A stretch of DNA of 5,491 bases from an uncultured Eubacteriales bacterium (lineage in GTDB: Bacteria > Bacillota > Clostridia > Christensenellales > Borkfalkiaceae), in the NCBI GenBank assembly GCA_902767455.1, contig CACXHH010000031.1, positions 1 to 5,491 of the forward strand, in the 5' to 3' direction. Both the position numbers and the translations under genes were made by a program. Below, in pieces: positions 1 to 5,491 of this stretch; position 1 is the stretch's first letter; every line of letters starts with the position of its first letter. Under the pieces are notes generated by a model. The model was not told where the DNA came from. It did not search any database and was given only the letters and a program-made list of their open reading frames with translations.

Positions 1-1
1 A

Positions 2-169
2 ACGCTCTCCGAAGTCAAAGACGAAAACGCGCTCGCCGCGGTCATGACCAACGAAGGCGACTCAGATCATCAGTTTGACGTCAAAGCGCTTATAAAATTG
101 TTCGGAACGACGCGCGAAGCTTTCAACAAAGCCGACGAACTCGTTTTCGGCGGTGAGGACAGACAATGA
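2..169 (+). CDS. C-terminal end of an unrecognised protein (5' end cut by window)
   Basis: An open frame enters from the left edge and ends with TGA at 167-169, giving the last 55 residues of a protein. The visible tail is charged and looks helical (for example FDVKALIKLFGTTREAFNKA), without cysteines, membrane segments or a motif I recognise. Codon style matches the downstream genes. Its stop overlaps the next start codon in an ATGA arrangement, and the SD of the next gene (GGTGAGG, 152-158) lies inside this coding sequence, so the two are almost certainly co-transcribed and translationally coupled. Function is unknown; too little is present to assign a family. Confidence 0.75.
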   Translation, partial: TLSEVKDENALAAVMTNEGDSDHQFDVKALIKLFGTTREAFNKADELVFGGEDRQ

Positions 170-984
170 AAAAGATCGTAGATATTGACAAACTTTTTGA
201 AAAATTTTTCCGCTCGCGCCTGCTTGCCGAAAAGGGTAAATACAGCGAAGAAGAGTGGCTTGAAAAACTTCCTAAGCTGTATTCGGAGTTTGAAACTACC
301 CCTTTGAAGGAGCTTGACGGGATCGCGCCTTTAAATTATTACGACGACGAAGACGACCTTATCGGCGCGTGGCTGTCGTACGTGGAGAGCGGCGTTCCGC
401 TCAACGACTATCTTCTCGACGCCGTGGTAAACCGCGTAGACGAGAAGGAAATAGCTCTTCTTTTTACGGAGGACGCAAAAGAAGACGTGCTGCTTTCGGC
501 TATCGAAGTTATGCGCCGCAAAAACTCAAAAAGCGCGTTTAATCGATATATAGACCTACTTTTCTCCAAAAAAGTATGTCATCACGTTAAAGACGAAATG
601 GTGGAAGATCTCTCAGATTACGCCGACGAAGTCGCTCCCGCAATTTTGGAAAAACTTTCGGGCAAAGAAGCTTCGAGCATGTTTGCCGAGATACTTTCGC
701 ACACGACGAAAAAAGACGAACGCGTCAAGCGTATTCTTCTCGACGGGCTTAAAAAGGGTAATAAAGTGCCCGAATACGCCGCTTATCTCGTTAATTACGA
801 CGACGAATCGTGCCTTTTTGAGATGACGGAATACCTGTCGCGCGTCGACGACTACGTTTCTTATAAGGAACTCAAACTTGCCGTCGAAGCGCTCGGCGGC
901 AACGTCACCGACGAGCGTGATTTTTCGGACGATAAAAACTATATCAGGATAAAATCTGCGGAAAATGATAGCGATAAAAAGTAA
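166..984 (+). CDS. Acidic all-helical hypothetical protein, HEAT-like
   Basis: This is a complete 272-residue protein. The ATG start at 166 is supported by GGTGAGG at 152-158, about 7 bases upstream, and by the 4-base ATGA overlap with the preceding gene. There is no signal peptide or transmembrane segment, so it is probably cytoplasmic. The sequence is rich in Asp, Glu and Lys. From about residue 75 to 245 it reads as successive amphipathic helix pairs of roughly 30-40 residues, for example around EIALLFTEDAKEDVLLSAIE, EVAPAILEKLSGKEASSMFA and RVKRILLDGLKKGNKVPEYA. That pattern resembles HEAT/ARM-type solenoids, which usually serve as protein-binding scaffolds. No catalytic motif is visible. 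The C-terminus is a short charged tail. The next gene starts inside its last 20 bases, so the two products are probably made together. The HEAT-like reading is inference from the helix pattern, and the specific role is unknown. Confidence 0.8.
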   Translation: MKKIVDIDKLFEKFFRSRLLAEKGKYSEEEWLEKLPKLYSEFETTPLKELDGIAPLNYYDDEDDLIGAWLSYVESGVPLNDYLLDAVVNRVDEKEIALLFTEDAKEDVLLSAIEVMRRKNSKSAFNRYIDLLFSKKVCHHVKDEMVEDLSDYADEVAPAILEKLSGKEASSMFAEILSHTTKKDERVKRILLDGLKKGNKVPEYAAYLVNYDDESCLFEMTEYLSRVDDYVSYKELKLAVEALGGNVTDERDFSDDKNYIRIKSAENDSDKK

Positions 985-1501
985 AAACGCCCCACTAAGC
1001 GAAAACGCAAGCAAATTTTTCGGCGAAGCGTTGGTTCCCGAAAGCTTCTTAAACGGCGACGAAATAGCGCTCGGCGAAGTGTTTTTGTGTCAGATAAACC
1101 TTGAAGAGCTTAAAGCCGTATCAAAGGAAACGCCTTTGCCCGATAGCGGTTTTTTGTATTTTTTCATAGATTTTGATTTTTCACCCGCAAAGGGCGTGGT
1201 AAGATACGCCTTATCTCCCGATTGCGTTACGCCCTTGAACGAAGGCTCGGAGCTTGACTACGACGTCGAAACGGAGATACCGATTTCCTTTTCGATCGCC
1301 GAAGAAGCCGAAAACGGGCTTTTTTCAAGCGAAAAGAAACTTCACGACGACGAAGTTTGCCTGTTGAAATTCACGCCGTCTACTCTCGGGGAAACGGACT
1401 TTTTGGAAGACGTCGACGGCAGCTTGCTGTTCGTGATAAAAAAGGTCGACCTTAAAAACGGCGCCTTCGATAAGGCGTATCTCATCAACGTTTCCGAATA
1501 A
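965..1501 (+). CDS. Compact DUF1963 / YwqG-like protein
   Basis: This complete 178-residue protein probably belongs to the DUF1963 (YwqG) family. Two stretches support this. Residues about 38-70 contain GEVFLCQINLEEL followed by LPDSGFLYFFIDFDF, matching the family core in which a 'fLaQINLaeL' strand precedes 'LPxsGxLyFFxD'. Near the C-terminus, VDGSLLFVIKKVDLKNGAFD fits the family's closing 'G.LyF.I...DL....F' block. The segment SKFFGEALVPESF near residues 17-29 may correspond to the degenerate N-terminal 'S.fGG.P.lP' motif. The family is normally about 250 residues or longer, so this is a short version. No signal peptide or membrane segment is seen. Biochemical function of the family is not established; members are often found near toxin-immunity loci, but none is visible here. 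The start at 965 overlaps the upstream gene by 20 bases and lacks a good SD, which suggests coupling to upstream translation. It is the last gene of the operon. Confidence 0.75.
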   Translation: MIAIKSKNAPLSENASKFFGEALVPESFLNGDEIALGEVFLCQINLEELKAVSKETPLPDSGFLYFFIDFDFSPAKGVVRYALSPDCVTPLNEGSELDYDVETEIPISFSIAEEAENGLFSSEKKLHDDEVCLLKFTPSTLGETDFLEDVDGSLLFVIKKVDLKNGAFDKAYLINVSE

Positions 1502-1520
1502 CCGATTTAAACGATAAACG

Positions 1521-1546
1521 ACTTCCGCGCTTGCGGAAGTTTTTTT
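1521..1546 (+). terminator. Intrinsic terminator after the DUF1963-like gene
   Basis: A perfect 8-bp stem, ACTTCCGC (1521-1528) and GCGGAAGT (1533-1540), encloses the 4-base loop GCTT and is followed directly by a run of T through 1546. A second T-run follows at 1551-1557. It begins 19 bases after the stop codon at 1501 and ends the upstream operon. No matching A-run lies on the left side, so it should work only for + strand transcription. Confidence 0.9.
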
Positions 1547-1579
1547 ACGCTTTTTTTCGGATAAGGGAAGGGGTTGAAA

Positions 1580-1606
1580 AATTTTTTATAATAGTTATAA
1601 AAAATT
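1580..1606. repeat. Perfect 12+3+12 AT-only inverted repeat upstream of the NRPS promoter
   Basis: AATTTTTTATAA (1580-1591) and TTATAAAAAATT (1595-1606) are exact reverse complements separated by TAG. The repeat ends 12 bases before the -35 box at 1619. It is not followed by a T-run, so it does not look like a terminator. Its position, about 48-74 bases upstream of the predicted transcription start, would suit an activator site or an UP-like element. The role is inference; the base pairing is seen directly. In such AT-rich DNA part of the symmetry could be chance. Confidence 0.5.
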
Positions 1607-1618
1607 ATCGAGCCGCTA

Positions 1619-1647
1619 TTGAAACGCGTTTGATTTTATGATATAAT
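1619..1647 (+). promoter_or_regulatory. Sigma-A type promoter of the NRPS gene, extended -10
   Basis: The -35 box TTGAAA (1619-1624) differs at one base from TTGACA. A 17-base spacer precedes a perfect -10 box TATAAT (1642-1647), which is preceded by TG at 1639-1640 to form an extended -10 (TGATATAAT). Transcription should begin near 1653-1655, giving a leader of about 57 bases before the ATG at 1711. It is the only strong promoter match between the upstream terminator and the NRPS start. Confidence 0.85.
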
Positions 1648-1660
1648 TAAAAAAATTTAT

Positions 1661-1675
1661 GCGGTGGCAAGCCGC
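1661..1675 (+). other. Small hairpin in the NRPS mRNA leader
   Basis: GCGGT (1661-1665) can pair with GCCGC (1671-1675), four Watson-Crick pairs plus one U-G, around a GGCAA loop. It sits close to the predicted 5' end of the transcript. It could stabilise the mRNA or may be incidental. The leader is too short for a known riboswitch or T-box, and I see no conserved motif of one. Confidence 0.25.
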
Positions 1676-1699
1676 GTTATCATCACCGAAAAGCCTTTC

Positions 1700-1705
1700 A
1701 AGGAG
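1700..1705 (+). promoter_or_regulatory. Ribosome binding site of the NRPS gene
   Basis: AAGGAG lies 5 bases before the ATG at 1711 and is a near-perfect match to the anti-SD sequence. It fixes the start codon over the downstream in-frame ATGs at 1753 and 1759, which would also cut into the first condensation motif. Confidence 0.85.
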
Positions 1706-1710
1706 ATAAA

Positions 1711-4700
1711 ATGAATACAGAAAAGAAACTTTACCCGCTCGGCACTTCCGAAATGGGCATGTACCTTGACAGCACTACGCCTAACACCGCGTATAATCTT
1801 CCGTATCTTTTACCGCTTGACGACGACGTAGACGAATCGAAAATGATTTCCGCCGTCAAAAAGTTTTTCGAGTGCCACCCGCACCTTTTTATGCGCCTTA
1901 CCGTAGACGAAGAAGGCGAAGTCAAAAAATATTTCGATACGGCACCCTTCGACGTGCCCGTAAAAACGCTCGGCGATTTATCGGAAGTTACCTTCCGTCC
2001 GTTCGATATGGAACGCGACAGGCTTTTCCGCGTCGAATTATACCGCGTAGGCGACAAGAAGTATCTTTTCTTCGATATCCACCACACCGTTATCGACGGC
2101 GGAAGCATTAAACTCTTTTTAAAACAGCTGTTCGAGCTGTACGACGGAGCCGAAATACCTGTCGAACAGGCGGCTGAAAGCTATTTTGAACGCGAGATGA
2201 AGGCGCGCTCGTCAAAAGAATTTGAAAAGGCGAAACGATACTACGAAAAGACGTTCGCAAATCTCGAATGTTCGTCCGTTATGATTTTCGACAAAAAAGA
2301 CGAAAAGCCCGCCTATAAACTCGTTAAACGCACTTTACGCATAAAAAATCACGAGCTCAATCCCTTCGTGAAAGCCAAGGGAATAAAGACTTCGGCGTTC
2401 TTTTTATCGGCGTTTTCGTATCTTCTTGCCAAGATAAACATGGAAAACGACGCGTATTTCGCCACCGTTCACAACGGCCGTGACGAGAGCGTGAAAAACG
2501 CCGTCGGCATGTTCGTAAGGACGCTTCCCTTCTACGCCAAGTTCGACGACGATACCACCGTCGACGGATTTTTGACTTCGTGTAACGCCGAGCTTTGCGA
2601 AACGGTCGCAAACGATATATATTCTTTCGGCGACGCGTGCAGAGATCTTGCGCTTAACGCCGACGTAATGTTTGCCTATCAGGGCGACTATATGTTTTCC
2701 GTAACTCACGGCGGCAGAGAACGCCGCCTTATCCCGCTTGAAGGGCGTGACGGAAAAGCTATCAACGCCGTAGAAGTCCACCGTGACGGCGACGATTTCC
2801 TTATGTGGTACGAATACCGTTCCGACCTTTATGAAGACGCCACGATCGAACACGTTATAGACTTATTCGACGTCGTTTGCTCCGAGTTTATGAAAAAGAC
2901 GGCGCTTGCGGAGATTGACCTTTGCGACGAAAAAGAAGCGGCGATACTCGATTCGTTCAACGACTTCGATGAAGAACTCGTAAGCCTTGATAAGACGATA
3001 CTCGACCGTTATTACGAAAATTTATCCCGCGATCCCGACCACGTTCTCGTCGAATACCTTGACAAAAAATACACTTACGCCCAAGCCGATAAAATAGCCA
3101 ACAAGCTCGCTAACAAGCTTATCGAGCTTAAAATGGGCAGAGAAAAGGTCGTTTCCGTGCTCATAAACAAGTGCGAATACACTGTGATCGCAAGCCTTGG
3201 CGTGTTGAAGTCGGGCGCGGCGTACCAACCGCTCGATCCGTCTTATCCGCCCGAAAGGCTCAAATTTATGATGGAAGACGCGAAAGTTTCGGTCGCCGTG
3301 GTAGATAAGAGCCTTGAAAAACTTATACCCGATTTCAAGGGTGTAAAGATCTATCTCGACGAGATAGAAAGCTTTACCGACGATTCGCGCCCGAACGTTA
3401 AGCCCCTTCCGCACGATCTTTTCAATATGCTTTACACTTCCGGGACGACGGGGCTTCCCAAGGGCGTTATGATAGAGCACGGCAACGTTGCCGCGATGAG
3501 CGCGCTGTTTAACAAGCACTTCGAGGGCGGCTCGTTTATGAAGTTTTCGTCTTACGCTTCTTACGGGTTCGACGCGCACATGGTCGACCTGTACCCCGCT
3601 ATAACCGCGGGCGGCACCGTCTGCGTTATTCCCGACAGCCAAAGGCTCGATCTCGTTTGGCTCGCCGACTACTTCAACAAAGTCGGCATAACGCATACGA
3701 GCATAACGACTCAGGTCGGTAGACAGTTCGCCGAAGAGTTCGAGCTTAAAACCATGCGCCATTTTCTCGTCGGCGGCGAAAAGCTCGTACCGATGACGCC
3801 GCCTGTTAGCTACGTTTTTCACAACGCTTACGGTCCGACGGAAGGTACTGTTTTTTGCAGCGAACAGCCGCTCGATAAGCTTTACGCCAGAGTTCCCATC
3901 GGCAAGAAAATATCGACTTTTAAAGCTTACGTCGTCGATAAAAACATGCGCAGGCTGCCTTGGGGCGTGAAAGGCGAACTATGTATCGCAGGCCCGCAGG
4001 TCGCGCGCGGGTATCTTAACCGCGAGCCCGAAAACAAGCGCGCGTTCGTCAAAAACCCCTTCGACAAAGATCCGCGCTTTGAAAAAACTTACAGAACGGG
4101 CGATATCGTCAGAATGCTTAACGACGGCACGCTCGACTTCATCGGAAGAAACGACGGTCAGGTCAAGATACGCGGCTTCCGCGTGGAGCTTACGGAAGTT
4201 GAAAAAGTCATAAGAAGCTTCCCAGACATCAAGGACGTCACCGTCAAGGATTTTTCAGATCCGTCGGGCATAAAATTCATCGCGGCGTACGTAGTTTCCG
4301 ATAAGAAAATAGATATAGACGAGCTGAACGCGTATATCGGCAAGAACAAGCCCAAATACATGATACCCGCGTTCACCATGCAGATAGATAAAATACCTTT
4401 GAACCAGAATCAGAAGGTAAACAAACGCGCGCTTCCGCTTCCCGAAATGCGCGAAGAAAAGACCGTTCCGCCCGTAACGCCCGAAGAAAAAAAGATATAC
4501 GGCATATTAAAGGCTATTCTCGGACACGAATCTTTCGGCGTGACGACCGATATTTACGCGGCGGGTCTTACGTCGATAACGGCGATAAAGTTCGTCGTTC
4601 AGCTTTCAAAGAACTTTGAAAAGACGGTGAAGATAGGCGATCTGAACTCTTATCCGACCGTCCGCGCGCTTGCGGCGTTCGTAAAGGAAATCGACGAAAA

Positions 4701-5491
4701 CGCCGAAAACGTTATTCTTTCCGAATACCCCTTGACGGCGCTTCAACAGGGCGTTTACGTCGAGTGTATCGCAAACCGCGATACGACCATTTACAACCTT
4801 CCGCTCCTTTTGAAGCTCGATAAGTCGGTCGATACCGAAAAGCTCAAAAAGGCTATAACGACTGTCGTAAACGCACATCCGTATATGAAGATGAAACTCG
4901 CCTTAAAAGATAACGGCGACGTTTTCGCTTCGCGTGACGACGACAGAGCCGTCGTGATAAACGATATAGACGCGTCCGACCTTAAGGGCGGGCTTTCGAG
5001 CCTTTTAAGACCGTTTGATTTAAGCCGCGACGAGCTTTTGCGACTTGCCATCGTCACGGACGGCGACGACAGGTATATGTTTATGGACGCGCATCATATA
5101 ATTTTCGACGGCGAATCTCTCGTCGTGTTTATGCGCGAGCTCGATCTTGCTTACGGCGGCGCGGCTATCGAAAAGGAAACTTACACGGGCTACGAAGTCG
5201 CCTTGGAAGAAAGTAAAGCCCGTAGCGGAAAAGCTTACGAAAAAGCCGAAAAATATTACGTCGAACTTATCGGCGACGTCGACCCCGAGTGTCTGCCCAT
5301 ACGCGACCGCGACGATAAAACTTTGACGCGCGGTGACTTTTCCGCCGAAACGATTGTCGACGAAAAGGCGTTAAATGCGTTTTTATCGGACGGTAAAGCG
5401 ACGGTCAACGCGCTTTGGAATACGGCGTTTGCAATAACTTTAGCTAAATTCCTTTCCCGTGAGGACTGCGTTTACACGACGGTATATAACG
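1711..5491 (+). CDS. Nonribosomal peptide synthetase, C-A-PCP-C(partial), 3' end cut by window
   Basis: An uninterrupted frame of 1260 codons plus one base runs from ATG 1711 to the window edge. It encodes the N-terminal part of a cytoplasmic multimodular enzyme that selects amino acids, activates them as aminoacyl-AMP, loads them on a phosphopantetheine arm and condenses them. Domain order by residue is condensation 1 (about 6-425), adenylation (431-910), peptidyl carrier (924-994) and condensation 2 (from about 1003, cut at 1260). Both condensation active sites, the adenylation core motifs and the carrier serine are intact, so the gene appears functional. The protein begins with a condensation domain, so it either acylates the first residue or receives a chain from another protein. 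The second condensation domain shows that at least one further module should follow. It has its own promoter and RBS and is separated from the upstream operon by a terminator. Peptide product, length and release mode cannot be read from this window. No frameshift or stop interrupts it, and codon use resembles its neighbours. Confidence 0.95.
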   Translation, partial: MNTEKKLYPLGTSEMGMYLDSTTPNTAYNLPYLLPLDDDVDESKMISAVKKFFECHPHLFMRLTVDEEGEVKKYFDTAPFDVPVKTLGDLSEVTFRPFDMERDRLFRVELYRVGDKKYLFFDIHHTVIDGGSIKLFLKQLFELYDGAEIPVEQAAESYFEREMKARSSKEFEKAKRYYEKTFANLECSSVMIFDKKDEKPAYKLVKRTLRIKNHELNPFVKAKGIKTSAFFLSAFSYLLAKINMENDAYFATVHNGRDESVKNAVGMFVRTLPFYAKFDDDTTVDGFLTSCNAELCETVANDIYSFGDACRDLALNADVMFAYQGDYMFSVTHGGRERRLIPLEGRDGKAINAVEVHRDGDDFLMWYEYRSDLYEDATIEHVIDLFDVVCSEFMKKTALAEIDLCDEKEAAILDSFNDFDEELVSLDKTILDRYYENLSRDPDHVLVEYLDKKYTYAQADKIANKLANKLIELKMGREKVVSVLINKCEYTVIASLGVLKSGAAYQPLDPSYPPERLKFMMEDAKVSVAVVDKSLEKLIPDFKGVKIYLDEIESFTDDSRPNVKPLPHDLFNMLYTSGTTGLPKGVMIEHGNVAAMSALFNKHFEGGSFMKFSSYASYGFDAHMVDLYPAITAGGTVCVIPDSQRLDLVWLADYFNKVGITHTSITTQVGRQFAEEFELKTMRHFLVGGEKLVPMTPPVSYVFHNAYGPTEGTVFCSEQPLDKLYARVPIGKKISTFKAYVVDKNMRRLPWGVKGELCIAGPQVARGYLNREPENKRAFVKNPFDKDPRFEKTYRTGDIVRMLNDGTLDFIGRNDGQVKIRGFRVELTEVEKVIRSFPDIKDVTVKDFSDPSGIKFIAAYVVSDKKIDIDELNAYIGKNKPKYMIPAFTMQIDKIPLNQNQKVNKRALPLPEMREEKTVPPVTPEEKKIYGILKAILGHESFGVTTDIYAAGLTSITAIKFVVQLSKNFEKTVKIGDLNSYPTVRALAAFVKEIDENAENVILSEYPLTALQQGVYVECIANRDTTIYNLPLLLKLDKSVDTEKLKKAITTVVNAHPYMKMKLALKDNGDVFASRDDDRAVVINDIDASDLKGGLSSLLRPFDLSRDELLRLAIVTDGDDRYMFMDAHHIIFDGESLVVFMRELDLAYGGAAIEKETYTGYEVALEESKARSGKAYEKAEKYYVELIGDVDPECLPIRDRDDKTLTRGDFSAETIVDEKALNAFLSDGKATVNALWNTAFAITLAKFLSREDCVYTTVYN
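1726..2985 (+). other. NRPS domain: condensation 1 (possible starter C)
   Basis: Residues about 6-425. The catalytic HHxxxDG motif is HHTVIDG at residues 124-130 (bases 2080-2100), with His125 as the expected catalytic base. Other matches are the opening PLGTSEMGMYLD (C1-like motif), RPFDMERDRLFRVEL before the active site, ATVHNGRDE at 251-259, VGMFVRTLPF at 265-274 (the 'iGmFvNTLpl' block) and DVMFAYQ near 318-324. The segment between the last two is shorter than usual, and the HQDVPFE-type motif is not recognisable. No loading module precedes it, which is typical of N-acylating starter domains but does not prove that role. Confidence 0.85.
3001..4440 (+). other. NRPS domain: adenylation, pocket signature DAVSLGAVFK
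   Basis: Residues 431-910. Core motifs in order: A1 YTYAQA (454-459), A2 LKSGAAYQPLD (499-509), A3 YTSGTTGLPKG (575-585), A4 around GFDAHMVD (619-626), A5 NAYGPTE (705-711), A6 GELCIAGPQVARGYL (755-769), A7 YRTGDI (794-799), A8 GRNDGQVKIRGFRVEL (812-827), A10 with Lys902 in NQNQKVNKR. By hand alignment to the GrsA Phe domain, the pocket residues are D621, A622, V625, S664, L686, G688, A706, V714, F715 and K902. D621 and K902 indicate an alpha-amino acid, and the rest suggest a mostly apolar pocket. I cannot assign a substrate. Confidence 0.9.
4480..4692 (+). other. NRPS domain: peptidyl carrier (PCP/thiolation)
   Basis: Residues 924-994 form a typical four-helix carrier. The phosphopantetheine attachment serine is Ser955 (codon TCG at 4573-4575) in DIYAAGLTSITAIKF. 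The usual LGGxS is replaced by AGLTS, with Leu instead of the second Gly, a pattern also seen in carriers of acyl type. A phosphopantetheinyl transferase must load it; none is encoded here. Confidence 0.9.
4717..5490 (+). other. NRPS domain: condensation 2 (partial)
   Basis: Residues about 1003-1260, the N-terminal half and a little more. It opens with YPLTALQQGVYVE (1006-1018). The active site HHIIFDG is intact at residues 1128-1134 (bases 5092-5112), with His1129 as the catalytic histidine. The window ends at VYTTVYN, where the first condensation domain has ATVHNGRDE, so the missing part begins at the latch region. It would join the module-1 aminoacyl chain to the amino acid of a second module beyond the window. 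Confidence 0.9.

Noticed and set aside
613..1014. 133-codon open frame on the - strand
   Set aside because: Antisense to the two well-supported + strand genes; Phe/Arg-rich shadow composition with no motif or RBS.
1574..1601. Second promoter-like pair TTGAAA (1574-1579) and TATAAA (1596-1601), 16-base spacer
   Set aside because: Weaker -10 box, and it falls inside the AT-rich palindrome where such matches occur easily. The pair at 1619-1647 is clearly better. It cannot be excluded as a minor start.
1694..1703. CCTT-TC-AAGG mini-hairpin overlapping the SD
   Set aside because: The loop would be two bases, so at most three pairs form; too weak to control translation.
1653..1710. Possible riboswitch or T-box leader of the NRPS mRNA
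   Set aside because: The leader is only about 57 bases, with one 5-bp hairpin and no terminator or conserved motif.
1872..2111. 79-codon Arg-rich open frame on the + strand
   Set aside because: An out-of-frame shadow inside condensation domain 1, with an extreme Arg/Tyr bias and no SD.
2404..2853. 149-codon open frame on the - strand, together with those at 1731-2108, 2357-2611, 4158-4379, 4606-4878 and 4791-5057
   Set aside because: All are antisense to the continuous NRPS frame and show no recognisable motif or initiation signal.
3022..3822. 266-codon open frame on the - strand
   Set aside because: It lies antisense to the adenylation domain, whose core motifs are unmistakable. The translation is rich in Arg, Val and His without any family motif, as expected from the complement of GAC/GAA/CTT-rich codons.
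1..5491. tRNA, rRNA, CRISPR array, insertion sequence or att site
   Set aside because: I saw no cloverleaf, spaced direct repeats, transposase frame or flanking target duplications anywhere in the window.

Overview
The window looks like a piece of a Gram-positive Firmicute chromosome, most likely an uncultured gut- or rumen-type Clostridia member. The reasons are a strong SD sequence (AAGGAG), sigma-A type promoter boxes, a compact hairpin/T-run terminator, overlapping genes, intermediate GC with many acidic codons (GAC/GAA), and a nonribosomal peptide synthetase (NRPS) typical of that group. The taxonomic placement is inference; no rRNA or marker gene is present.

Left part (1-1546): the 3' ends of a tightly packed operon on the + strand. 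It holds the tail of an unrecognised gene (2-169), an acidic all-helical protein with HEAT-like character (166-984), and a compact DUF1963/YwqG-like protein (965-1501). The genes overlap by 4 and 20 bases, which suggests translational coupling, and the operon closes with a clear intrinsic terminator at 1521-1546.

Middle (1502-1710): a 209-base intergenic control region. It contains the terminator, a perfect 12+3+12 all-AT inverted repeat, a near-consensus extended -10 promoter (TTGAAA, 17-base spacer, TGATATAAT), a short leader of about 57 bases with a small hairpin, and a good SD. This separates the housekeeping-like operon from the next gene.

Right part (1711 to the window end): one uninterrupted reading frame of 1260 codons that runs off the window. 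It encodes the N-terminal part of an NRPS with domain order condensation - adenylation - peptidyl carrier - condensation (cut). Catalytic motifs are intact in each domain seen. The protein starts directly with a condensation domain behind its own promoter, so it may begin synthesis by acylating the first amino acid, or it may receive a chain from another protein. The first adenylation domain has the ten-residue pocket signature DAVSLGAVFK, which I cannot assign to a substrate. The rest of the synthetase, and therefore chain length and release mode, lies outside the window.
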